9,516 bases of DNA from Bacteroidales bacterium (GCA_029935275.1 JAOZKQ010000063.1:1-9516); one strand, 5' to 3'. Positions 1 to 7,176 are shown, counted from the stretch's first letter. Translations and numbers: made by a program. The notes: a model not told the origin generated them from the letters alone.

Positions 1-887
1 GAGCCTCCGCCCCCACCCATAAAAATCCGGTTACCGGTTTCCCATACAGGTTTTGCACTATATCCACCGCCTATACCAATAATTGGAAACACTCCACAAT
101 CTCCTGCCTCAGACCCTCCATATCCGCCAGATCCAATATTTCCACCTCCTGAACCTCCTGAATATTTTCCATTTCCTCCTCCACCTCCATTATAAGCAGG
201 TCCCTGACCTTTTGCATTTCCGCTTCCAAATTTTATTTTAAAGTTAAAAGGAGGAAGATATCCGTAACTTACTGCTCCCTCTCCTTTAAATCCTGACTGT
301 TGAGAAGAAATATCATAAGACATATCCAATGAACCACATATACCATCCCCCACTACAGGATCAGCTCCCTTGAAGCCTTTTCCGCTAACATCAATATCGG
401 CATTAAGGGTCAGTGTATTGCCTACCATCATAACAAGTACACCACCTGTCCCGGCAGCACTATCCCATGGTTCACAACTAAGATCCCCCTCAACCAGTAC
501 ATTGTCATAGCCCGGAACCCTTACAACCTGGATGCTCCCTTTTTCATCATAAGTATTTTCAAAATTAGCATTAAATACAAGTTGATTTCCACTTATGCTG
601 CTAATTATCAGGAACTCAAACAAACCTGCTGAATATGTATTTTGTCTGGCTCCATAGCTATTATCGTTAGAGATGCTGATTTCCATCCCTTTCATCTGAA
701 TAACCAGTACCGTATCCCCGATTGCAAAAAGTGACGGATCCTGAACCCGAAGCCTGTCAGGCCCGGTAAGTGTAAGCACATTTGAGTACTTGTTTATCAC
801 CCCACCAGGCAGAGATGTTTGTGCACCAGTAGAAAGCCCTGTAAAAAACAGAGCTAAGGAAAAATAAATTACAAGATTCCGAAACAA
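1..887 (-). CDS. Large exported Gly-rich surface protein, N-terminal part (probable T9SS substrate); truncated by the left window edge
   Basis: An open frame of 295 codons runs off the left edge, so the C-terminus is missing. The only usable start after the in-frame TAA at 906-908 is TTG at 887. It opens directly onto a signal peptide: FRN, then a hydrophobic run (VIYFSLALFFTGL), then STGAQ, with likely cleavage at A|Q. The mature part contains AIGDTVLVIQMKG, then VQVVRVPGY-like (here IQVVRVPGY), GGVLVMMVGNTLTLNADIDV and SGKGFKGAD. About 60 residues very rich in Gly follow (NGGGGG, SGGSGGG, IFMGGGGG). From memory, this order of motifs is typical of very large Bacteroidota cell-surface proteins that end in a T9SS type B or gliding-motility-associated C-terminal domain. 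That domain is inferred here, since it would lie outside the window. Role unknown; adhesin or surface matrix is plausible. Export is well supported, the T9SS label less so. Confidence 0.75.
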   Translation of the reverse strand, partial: MFRNLVIYFSLALFFTGLSTGAQTSLPGGVINKYSNVLTLTGPDRLRVQDPSLFAIGDTVLVIQMKGMEISISNDNSYGARQNTYSAGLFEFLIISSISGNQLVFNANFENTYDEKGSIQVVRVPGYDNVLVEGDLSCEPWDSAAGTGGVLVMMVGNTLTLNADIDVSGKGFKGADPVVGDGICGSLDMSYDISSQQSGFKGEGAVSYGYLPPFNFKIKFGSGNAKGQGPAYNGGGGGNGKYSGGSGGGNIGSGGYGGSEAGDCGVFPIIGIGGGYSAKPVWETGNRIFMGGGGG

Positions 888-917
888 GATTTGCGGGTTT
901 ACAAATTAAATTAAGTA

Positions 918-925
918 CAAATATA
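918..925 (-). promoter_or_regulatory. Bacteroidota -7 promoter element for the Gly-rich secreted protein
   Basis: The minus strand reads TATATTTG, an exact match to the TAnnTTTG -7 consensus of the Bacteroidota primary sigma factor. It lies about 31 nt upstream of the TTG start at 887, which would leave a short leader. No clear TTTG -33 element sits at the expected spacing, so the call rests on the -7 word and its position. Confidence 0.45.
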
Positions 926-1002
926 TCATAATACGTAAAAACTTCCTATAAGTTCCATCCAAATTATTCCTATTTATTTTTTTTACAAATATTGACAATA
1001 CT

Positions 1003-1016
1003 AACAACAACAACAA
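1003..1016. repeat. Short AAC trinucleotide repeat
   Basis: There are four and two-thirds units of AAC in the intergenic region, with no interruption. It lies about 80 bp upstream of the -7 element of the secreted-protein gene. It is too short to assign a function and could be chance in AT-rich DNA. Confidence 0.4.
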
Positions 1017-1107
1017 TGATTCTAGAATATATGGTGACAAGGCAAAAGTAAAAAGTAGAAAGTCAAATGGTAAATTGCCATAATTTGGTACTTATCATAT
1101 ATTCATC

Positions 1108-1129
1108 CTAAGTTTAAATCTTAACTTAG
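1108..1129 (-). terminator. Possible hairpin terminator after the histidine kinase gene
   Basis: CTAAGTT (1108-1114) and AACTTAG (1123-1129) form a perfect 7-bp stem with an 8-nt loop, about 52 nt beyond the kinase stop codon. There is no clear U-tract and the stem is AT-rich, so termination here is uncertain. The rest of the 888-1180 gap shows no gene: it holds an AAAGT-rich stretch around 1043-1065 and the promoter site of the leftmost gene. Confidence 0.25.
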
Positions 1130-1180
1130 CACTGGGAATATGGCCTTTGGTTACCAGCCTATCTTTCAGGCAGGAAACAA

Positions 1181-4100
1181 TTAAATATATTCGGGAAATT
1201 CTATAATAAAAGTAGCGCCTCCATCCGGGGAAGATTTATACCATATGGCACCATTTGCATCATTAATGATTTTTTTAGTAATTGCCAGACCTAAGCCAGT
1301 ACCACTTGTTTTAGTGGTAAAATTAGGTTCAAACAATTTATCTCCAAGATCATCTGAGATACCAACTCCATTATCTTCAATACAAACTACAATTTTGCCG
1401 GAATCTTTTCGAAGACCAATTTTAATAAGGCCTTTCTTATCGTCTGGTAATGACTGTATAGCATTTTTTAGTAAATTATTAAAGACCCTGATTAATTGAT
1501 TTTCATCAGCCAGAACAATGGCTTCATTTTGCCCCTTTAAATCTACCTCTATACGGAAATCCTCATTATTGGAAAATAAAGAAACTACTTTCTCAATAAC
1601 CTGAACGATGTTAATTTCAACTGTTTTTGAACGCGGCATTTCAGCAAAATTTGAGAATGCGGTGGCTATGGATGAAAGATGATCTATTTGTTCAATAAGT
1701 GTCTGAGATATTTTAGTTAACTGGTTTCCCCAATCAGGCGATTTATCATTCCATGAACGAAGTAAATGCTGAACATTTAACTTCATGGGAGTAAGTGGGT
1801 TTTTGATTTCATGTGCTATTTGGCGAGCCATTTCTCTCCATGCACTTTCCCTCTCTGATTTTGCCAGAGAATTCGCACTTTCCGCCAGCTCATCTATCAT
1901 CCGGTTATATTCAGCTACCAACCTTCCAATCTCATCCTTTCCCTGATAATATATATGTTCATTTCTTCTACCCAGCCTTACCTCTCTGATTTTTTCCTGA
2001 ATAAGGCTCAGAGGATTGGTTATTTGAGTTGAAATAATAATGGCAAGCAAAGTTGAAATCAGCAAAATAACCATCGAAAAATTAATAATTCCAACCACAA
2101 GGTTACTTACTTCACGCGTTATAGCACTTTGTTTGGTAAAATAAGGGAGATTTAAATATGCAAGCAAACGGTTTTCCTGATTGCGAAAGGGTACATAGGC
2201 AGATAAAAACCTTTGCTCACCAATTGTTTCTGTCTGAACGAATTCAGCTTGCTGATTAACCACTAATTCATGGAAGGCATTATAGTCCATTTTAAATCCA
2301 CTCAGTCCTTTTTCAAAAACTTCGGGCCTGGAGGCTGCAAGAAGATTTCCAGAAGCATCGTATAGATTAATATCTGAGAAAAAAACATTTGAAAATTTAA
2401 TCAGTAATTCATCCAGGTTAGCATACTGAGATGTGGACCAGTCATTCTCTAATTCCTGTTCATGACCAAGCTTATGATCCAACTCAACATAAACCGATTG
2501 AATTTTCTCGCTCAGGCTCTTGAGTTGATTAAGTTTATATTGACTGATACTAAAATATATAGCACCAGATCCAATAAATATGAGCGAAAAGAAAACTACC
2601 GCAATCATCCACAATTGAATCTTGTGCTTCAACATGGGCGACCTTTGCACTTTTATAAGATGTACATTTGAGATTAAAAAAACCAGATTTGAAATTACAA
2701 ATAAAAAGCCAAACAGATAGGAGAAAGAAATAAGGAGGTTCATCGCATCTGTCTCTTTCTGACTAACAATCACCAGAATATCTTTTCCAGTATTGTAAAC
2801 CAAATGATTATAGCCGCCTATATTTTTAAAGCTAAATTCATTCTCTTCCTTTTTATCCTGGAAAATTTTATTACTAAGGCTATATTTATATTCCCCTGAC
2901 TGAATAACCAATTCTCCATTCTTATATTTTGCATAAGAAAAATCATCCAGCCGGGTGGGTTTAAAAACAGAATTATCAATTAATAATTCAGGATATCCGA
3001 GCTGCTGGTATATTTGTTTTGAGTTCAGACTAATAAACAAGCCATTCATCAGTGTATCATTTTCTTTAGGAAAGAAAAATGAGCCCAAATAATTATCACC
3101 ACCGCTCTGATTATCAATAAAGTAGAAATCTGACAAACCGACCATATTATTAGAGCTTTCAGCAAGGTTTTCAAAAAATAAAAAACAGGATGTCTCTGTT
3201 TCATCATCGACTAATAAACTAGACCCAGGATTGCAAAGAGTAATAGTTAAATCAAACTTTTCCCAATAGCCATCAAAAAACCTTGTTTCCAGATAATTAA
3301 ATATTTCATCAATATCCTCATCGGTAAATACATCTACATTCATCAAACTCTTCAGACTGGCATTGTTGCTTATTTTAGGACCCATTTCTTCCAACAGCAG
3401 TTCAGCTACAGGATCCCTTTCTGTACTGAGGTTAACAGCAATAACTGTCCTTTCATCCTTCTCTTTCTCTTCCGAAATATCAACTATAATATAACTTGAA
3501 TAAATACCAAACAGCAAAGAGAAAATCACAATGGATATATAAGGAAAGCCTGGAGTTAATTTGTAAATAACCAAACTAAAAATCACAAAAAAGGCAATAC
3601 TATAAAAATCTAATTGTGGTATTAGAAATAATCGGATAATTAACAAAACAGGTAAAGTAATACCCAGGGGGATAATAAATAAATTTAAAGATTTCCTGAT
3701 TTTTATTGAACTAATTAATTTATAAAGGAATAAACCAAAAGAAATAAATAAAAGTACTACAGAAAAATAACCTATAATGCTCAGATAATTAATATCCAGG
3801 ATTTTATACGGCTCAAAAGAAAGATTTGAATTGAGAATGAGATTCTTAAACAGATAAACAATTATTGAAAAAAACAAAGAAGCTAAAATCATTCCTGCTG
3901 TATAATTGGAAATGTAAGCATATTTGCCCTTTACCCGGATAAATCTTTCTACATCAAAATCCTTATAAAAAACATAGGACAATAAAAAGATAAATGTTGA
4001 AATAATAAATAATTGTCCAAGTGATGAAAGTGTAGCCGATATAGCAAAATAATAAGGTGAGAACATTTCAATTTCAAATAATGCAGAGGGATACCTGAAA

Positions 4101-4879
4101 TGGAAAATAAGGTAATTTACAAGGCTCAGAAATAATGCAAGGAAAACAACTAAATAATTTGGAGAGACCCGGTATTTAAAGCGTTTTACAAATACCCTTA
4201 GCAGAATTAACATAAAAATGATACCGGCCAGGTAAAAATACGCAGACAAAGTAAACTCTGAACCCAAACAATTTTCCTCAGGGTGAAATATCAATGAAAA
4301 TAAGAATTCCCCTGTTGAGTCTAAAACAACTACCCCTGCTTCATCAGGGGTTGGATGAATATCTACACAGGTGGGAAGATGAAATTTATTTTGAAAACTA
4401 TTATGCAAAAACCTGTTCTCATAAACATACTGATGTTTTAATAAGATTAATCCGGATAAATAATTTCCATCACCAAACTCTCTGCTAATTATCCGGTACC
4501 AACCATTCCCAAGAAAAGCAAATGATCTTGTAAGCTTCGACTCTGAGTACAAATTTGATACCTGAATACTTTTATCTGTCCAGAAACTTAATGTGTCTTT
4601 TTGATAAAACAGTATTTCTATCCCCTCCTTTCGAAGGGACTTGAAAACACTTTCTTCTTGAAAATTACCAGCATCCCCTCCTTCTAATGAAATCGAATTC
4701 TCCAGTTTATCCAGAGCAGTTGTAAGCTTTACTTCTTTCTTTTTCAAGACCTTCTGGAAATGATGAAGCTTTCTCTGGGAGCTTGTCAATACCTCTTTTT
4801 GCACATCAAGATATATGCCAACAGAAAATAGAACTACTGCAATTACTATTGTTAATCCGAGGAAGAAGTTTCGATTCAA
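1181..4879 (-). CDS. NtrY-like transmembrane sensor histidine kinase (HAMP-HisKA-HATPase)
   Basis: This 1232-residue membrane histidine kinase is much longer than a typical NtrY (about 700-770). About 12 membrane segments are visible: 5-24, 211-231, 242-261, 282-305, 327-349, 366-389, 399-420, 424-441, 447-466, 712-740, 755-777 and 926-952. Their parity puts residues 27-210, 467-711 and 778-925 outside and the catalytic part inside. A HAMP domain (about 950-1000) leads straight into HisKA, with no PAS between. The H-box is AHEIKNPLTPMK, with phospho-acceptor His1023. The ATPase has an intact N-box (NNLLKNAI, Asn1139), G1 (DNGVG, 1169-1173), F-box (FEPNFTTK, 1183-1190) and G2 (GTGLGLAI from 1193), so it should be active. 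The start is TTG at 4879. The frame is closed upstream by TAA at 4892-4894, no earlier start exists, and TM1 follows at once. Signal and partner are unknown; no response regulator lies in the window. It sits 58 bp downstream of rlmH on the same strand and may be co-transcribed. Confidence 0.93.
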   Translation of the reverse strand: MNRNFFLGLTIVIAVVLFSVGIYLDVQKEVLTSSQRKLHHFQKVLKKKEVKLTTALDKLENSISLEGGDAGNFQEESVFKSLRKEGIEILFYQKDTLSFWTDKSIQVSNLYSESKLTRSFAFLGNGWYRIISREFGDGNYLSGLILLKHQYVYENRFLHNSFQNKFHLPTCVDIHPTPDEAGVVVLDSTGEFLFSLIFHPEENCLGSEFTLSAYFYLAGIIFMLILLRVFVKRFKYRVSPNYLVVFLALFLSLVNYLIFHFRYPSALFEIEMFSPYYFAISATLSSLGQLFIISTFIFLLSYVFYKDFDVERFIRVKGKYAYISNYTAGMILASLFFSIIVYLFKNLILNSNLSFEPYKILDINYLSIIGYFSVVLLFISFGLFLYKLISSIKIRKSLNLFIIPLGITLPVLLIIRLFLIPQLDFYSIAFFVIFSLVIYKLTPGFPYISIVIFSLLFGIYSSYIIVDISEEKEKDERTVIAVNLSTERDPVAELLLEEMGPKISNNASLKSLMNVDVFTDEDIDEIFNYLETRFFDGYWEKFDLTITLCNPGSSLLVDDETETSCFLFFENLAESSNNMVGLSDFYFIDNQSGGDNYLGSFFFPKENDTLMNGLFISLNSKQIYQQLGYPELLIDNSVFKPTRLDDFSYAKYKNGELVIQSGEYKYSLSNKIFQDKKEENEFSFKNIGGYNHLVYNTGKDILVIVSQKETDAMNLLISFSYLFGFLFVISNLVFLISNVHLIKVQRSPMLKHKIQLWMIAVVFFSLIFIGSGAIYFSISQYKLNQLKSLSEKIQSVYVELDHKLGHEQELENDWSTSQYANLDELLIKFSNVFFSDINLYDASGNLLAASRPEVFEKGLSGFKMDYNAFHELVVNQQAEFVQTETIGEQRFLSAYVPFRNQENRLLAYLNLPYFTKQSAITREVSNLVVGIINFSMVILLISTLLAIIISTQITNPLSLIQEKIREVRLGRRNEHIYYQGKDEIGRLVAEYNRMIDELAESANSLAKSERESAWREMARQIAHEIKNPLTPMKLNVQHLLRSWNDKSPDWGNQLTKISQTLIEQIDHLSSIATAFSNFAEMPRSKTVEINIVQVIEKVVSLFSNNEDFRIEVDLKGQNEAIVLADENQLIRVFNNLLKNAIQSLPDDKKGLIKIGLRKDSGKIVVCIEDNGVGISDDLGDKLFEPNFTTKTSGTGLGLAITKKIINDANGAIWYKSSPDGGATFIIEFPEYI

Positions 4880-4937
4880 ATCAAAGTGTATTTAAAATCC
4901 GAAGATAAAAAATTATTAATTATAATTCAATGGAACA

Positions 4938-5411
4938 TCAATTATGATGATAAGGCTCCCCTTTCATTATGGTAAATGCCCTGTATAATTGTTCCATAAA
5001 AATAAGCCGCACCATTTGATGTGAAAAAGTTAATTGTGATAAAGAGATCTTCAAATTGGCCCTGTTATAAATATCTTTTGAGAAACCATAAGGTCCGCCG
5101 ACCACAAATACGAGATCTTTACCGGAAAGTGCCAAATGTCGCTCAATAAATTCTGCAAATTGAACAGATGAATATTCCCTGCCTTTTTCATCCAATAAAA
5201 TTACAAAATCACTGGACACTATCTTTTTCATAATCAGCCCTCCCTCCTTGATTTTAAGCTCATCCTCACTCAGGCTCTTCTGCTTTTTAACAGCAGGAAT
5301 AACTTCTATCTGGAAAGAAATATATCTTTTTAATCGTTTTTCATAAATGTTCATGCCCTCTGTGAGGTAAGGCATGTCCGTTTTCCCTAATAATAACAAT
5401 TTGATTTTCAC
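4938..5411 (-). CDS. rlmH: 23S rRNA (pseudouridine1915-N3)-methyltransferase RlmH
   Basis: RlmH is a small SPOUT-class methyltransferase that uses SAM to methylate the N3 of pseudouridine 1915 in helix 69 of 23S rRNA, on the assembled 70S ribosome. Numbered from the GTG at 5411, the protein has 157 residues, matching the usual 155-159. It opens with the family-like KIKLLLLGKT. The SAM-site motif FVVGGPYGFS includes G105, G106 and G109. The C-terminal block LTFSHQMVRLIFMEQLYRAF is followed by the terminal GEPYHHN, with the Tyr-His pair that most RlmH proteins keep. The frame extends upstream with an ATG at 5432 (164 aa) and a GTG at 5453 (171 aa). I prefer 5411 because it gives the canonical length and N-terminus; the ATG at 5432 is a real alternative. 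The product call is very secure. Confidence 0.95.
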   Translation of the reverse strand: MKIKLLLLGKTDMPYLTEGMNIYEKRLKRYISFQIEVIPAVKKQKSLSEDELKIKEGGLIMKKIVSSDFVILLDEKGREYSSVQFAEFIERHLALSGKDLVFVVGGPYGFSKDIYNRANLKISLSQLTFSHQMVRLIFMEQLYRAFTIMKGEPYHHN

Positions 5412-5525
5412 CAGTTTATTTTTTATTTTCATTAATTCGGCCAGATGGAACACACCATGAAATAATCATCTCTGGAGTTTTGATTTTTATTCTCATGGCT
5501 ATTTCATATTTGATAAATTTCTATT

Positions 5526-5533
5526 CAAATTTA
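5526..5533 (-). promoter_or_regulatory. Putative -7 promoter element for rlmH
   Basis: The minus strand reads TAAATTTG, a match to TAnnTTTG, about 115 nt upstream of the GTG start of rlmH. A TTTG word (minus strand, 5558-5561) lies 24 nt further upstream, slightly beyond the usual -33 spacing. In AT-rich DNA such a match can occur by chance. Confidence 0.35.
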
Positions 5534-5626
5534 ACAGAATTTAATAAGAAAATTGTACAAATCAGTCAGCATTGAAATCAAAGCAATAATACCTATTTTA
5601 AAACCTTATTTTCAACCATTTAGCTC

Positions 5627-5634
5627 TATTTTTG
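5627..5634 (+). promoter_or_regulatory. Putative -7 promoter element for the DUF4783-nadC unit
   Basis: TATTTTTG matches the Bacteroidota TAnnTTTG -7 element on the plus strand, about 133 nt before the DUF4783 start. No good -33 TTTG is present. If used, it gives a leader of roughly 125 nt that contains the hairpin at 5657-5678. The rest of the divergent 5412-5766 region is AT-rich, with no gene or RNA that I can recognise. Confidence 0.35.
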
Positions 5635-5656
5635 CAATAACAATTTATATTTATCA

Positions 5657-5678
5657 ATATGCTTTCTGAAGCCCATAT
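5657..5678 (+). other. Small hairpin in the leader of the DUF4783-nadC unit
   Basis: ATATGCTT and AAGC-CC-ATAT pair as an 8-bp stem with a two-base CC bulge and a TCTG loop. It lies between the putative promoter (5627-5634) and the start codon at 5767, so it would be transcribed. It has no U-tract and matches no riboswitch that I know. A regulatory role is only a possibility. Confidence 0.25.
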
Positions 5679-5766
5679 CGATTTTAATTGTTAAATTGCA
5701 TCCAAATTTAATTGGTTTTCTTGCTTTTTTGCTATTATAAAACCGGATTATCTAAAGCAAATTGTT

Positions 5767-6162
5767 ATGAAAAAGATGTTTTCATTTTTATTCATCATCC
5801 TGCTTGCAGTTTCTGCATATTCTCAGGAAAATGTTGAAATTCCAAGTGAAATAAGTATGGCTTTAAAATCAGGTGATGCAGCCCTACTTTCAAATTATCT
5901 GAATGATAATGTTGAAATGGTTATCCTTGATAAAGAAGGGATATATAATAAGGATCAGGCAGAAGTTATTCTTAATGATTTTTTCAAAAAAAACCCACCC
6001 AGAAGATTTTCATTACTGCATCAGGGAGGAAAAACCAAATCAAAATACGGAATAGGGAACCTGGATACAGCTGATCAGACTTTCCGGGTTTATTTTCTGT
6101 TAAAAGAGACCAACGGAAAGCAAATTATTCATCAACTTCGTATTGAAAAAGAGAATGGTTAA
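5767..6162 (+). CDS. Exported DUF4783 family protein
   Basis: This is a 131-residue protein. The ATG start is followed by a clear signal peptide: MKKMF, a hydrophobic core (SFLFIILLAVSA), then YSQ, with likely cleavage before or after Gln20. The mature part of about 110 residues opens with EIPSEISMALKSGDAALLSNYLNDNVEMVI. It contains DQAEVILNDFFKKNPP and ends in a beta-rich stretch with FRVYFLL and IHQLRIEK. This pattern resembles DUF4783, a Bacteroidota family of unknown function with an NTF2-like feel (short helices, then curved strands). No catalytic residues stand out. It overlaps the nadC start by 8 bp (ATG inside its last codons), so translation of the two is probably coupled. The product should be periplasmic while NadC is cytosolic, so the link is likely one of expression and not of a shared complex. 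Confidence 0.85.
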   Translation: MKKMFSFLFIILLAVSAYSQENVEIPSEISMALKSGDAALLSNYLNDNVEMVILDKEGIYNKDQAEVILNDFFKKNPPRRFSLLHQGGKTKSKYGIGNLDTADQTFRVYFLLKETNGKQIIHQLRIEKENG

Positions 6163-6997
6163 TAAATTTGAAAAAGATCTGATCAAATTAGCCATTGCTG
6201 AAGACCTTGGGGATGGAGACCACACTTCCCTGGCCTGCATTCCTTCCTCCGCTGTCGGGAAAGCCCATCTGCTTATTAAGGATAATGGAATTTTAGCCGG
6301 TATCAGGGTTGCCAAAGAAGTGTTCAAACTAATTGATCCTGAGTTAAATCTCAATATTTATCTGGAAGATGGGCAACAAATAAAAAAAGGAGACATTGCC
6401 TTTGATGTGAAAGGAAGTTCCCGGTCAATACTTCAGGCAGAACGCCTTGTGCTTAATTTCATGCAAAGAATGAGTGGAATAGCCAGCATTACCAAAAGCT
6501 ATGTAGATAAAATAAAAGACCTTGATACAGAAATACTGGATACCCGTAAAACAACCCCGGGCCTGAGGTATTTTGAAAAAGAGGCTGTAAGAATTGGTGG
6601 AGGGACAAATCACCGGACAGGCCTGTTTGATATGATCATGATAAAAGATAATCATGTGGATATGTCCGGGGGCATTGAAAAAGCAATTGACCGGGTCCAA
6701 TTGTACTTCTCCGATAATAATATTAACCTAGCTGTTGAAGTGGAAGCCAGATCAATTTCAGATGTAAAAACAATTTTAAACCACGGCAACGTTGACCGGG
6801 TGATGCTTGACAATTTCAGCCTGGAGCAAACAATTGAGGCGATAATAATCATTCAAAAAAAAATAGAAACGGAATCGTCCGGAGGAATTACCATTGAAAA
6901 TATAAGGGATTATGCCCTGTGCGGGGTTGATTTCATCTCTGTGGGAGCTTTAACCCACCAGATACTTAGTCTGGATATGAGTTTGAAAGCAATCTGA
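6155..6997 (+). CDS. nadC: Nicotinate-nucleotide pyrophosphorylase (carboxylating), quinolinate phosphoribosyltransferase
   Basis: NadC converts quinolinate and PRPP to nicotinate mononucleotide, CO2 and PPi, the step that feeds de novo NAD synthesis. Numbered from the ATG at 6155 the protein has 280 residues, the normal length. Family motifs appear in order: EDLGDGDHTS (16-25), LNFMQRMSGIAS (100-111), DTRKTTPGLR (129-138), RIGGGTNHR (146-154, substrate and phosphate binding), MIKDNH (162-167), VEVEAR (194-199), MLDN (217-220), SSGGI (241-245) and SVGALTH (252-258). All of the expected Arg, Lys, His, Glu and Asp positions appear intact. A TTG at 6143 would add four residues, but ATG is preferred since the family N-terminus starts near VNKFEKDLI. 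nadA and nadB are not in the window. The gene is the second of an overlapping pair with the DUF4783 protein. Confidence 0.97.
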   Translation: MVNKFEKDLIKLAIAEDLGDGDHTSLACIPSSAVGKAHLLIKDNGILAGIRVAKEVFKLIDPELNLNIYLEDGQQIKKGDIAFDVKGSSRSILQAERLVLNFMQRMSGIASITKSYVDKIKDLDTEILDTRKTTPGLRYFEKEAVRIGGGTNHRTGLFDMIMIKDNHVDMSGGIEKAIDRVQLYFSDNNINLAVEVEARSISDVKTILNHGNVDRVMLDNFSLEQTIEAIIIIQKKIETESSGGITIENIRDYALCGVDFISVGALTHQILSLDMSLKAI

Positions 6998-7070
6998 TAA
7001 GTAATATCCTCATTCTAAGAAGGTGGCTTTGAATTGAACCCATTGGGCGTTTTGTCAGTTATGATAGTAG

Positions 7071-7110
7071 AATAATGGAATATTGGAATATTGGAATAAT
7101 AGAATATTGG
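7071..7110. repeat. Tandem array of five 8-bp units (AATATTGG)
   Basis: Five head-to-tail octamers fill the stretch. The order is AATAATGG, AATATTGG, AATATTGG, AATAATAG and AATATTGG, so three are identical and two differ by one or two bases. The array is intergenic between nadC and the YqeY-like gene. It may vary in copy number by slippage. No coding or binding role can be read from it. Confidence 0.85.
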
Positions 7111-7129
7111 AAAGAAAAACTCAATTAAC

Positions 7130-7176
7130 ATTCCCTGCCTTCTTGTGCGTTGACAATTGCATGAGCAGGCAGGAAT
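7130..7176 (+). terminator. Long-loop inverted repeat, possible nadC terminator
   Basis: ATTCCCTGCCT (7130-7140) pairs with AGGCAGGAAT (7167-7176), ten pairs with a single bulged C, around a 26-nt loop. It is followed by CTTTT at 7177-7181. The position after nadC and the short T run suit termination, but the loop is long and the distance from the stop codon is about 130 nt. The remaining spacer, 7182-7274, is AT-rich with no TAnnTTTG promoter match that I could find. Confidence 0.3.

Noticed and set aside
1043..1065. Degenerate AAAAGT repeats as a VNTR
   Set aside because: Unit length varies (6, 7, 7 bases) and the units are simple A-rich sequence, so this is likely compositional.
1154..1174. 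Hairpin CCAGCCT...AGGCAGG right after the kinase gene
   Set aside because: The stem is only six pairs with an A-A mismatch in the middle, and no T run follows on the minus strand. The stem at 1108-1129 is cleaner.
1168..1177. Dispersed repeat shared with 7166-7175 (CAGGCAGGAA)
   Set aside because: Only ten bases match and the flanks differ. In one case it is an arm of the 7130-7176 inverted repeat. Too short to support a family.
1245..1499. Plus-strand open frame antisense to the kinase ATPase domain
   Set aside because: It lies fully opposite conserved N, G1 and G2 boxes of the kinase and has no recognisable domain; it is a shadow of the real gene.
5412..5453. Longer N-terminus for RlmH (GTG 5453, 171 aa; or ATG 5432, 164 aa)
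   Set aside because: RlmH proteins are usually 155-159 residues and begin with the KIKLL-type strand, which the GTG at 5411 gives exactly. The ATG at 5432 is not excluded.
7150..7155. TTGACA as a sigma70 -35 box before the yqeY-like gene
   Set aside because: There is no TATAAT-like box at 16-18 bases, and Bacteroidota use a different consensus. The word lies in the loop of the inverted repeat.
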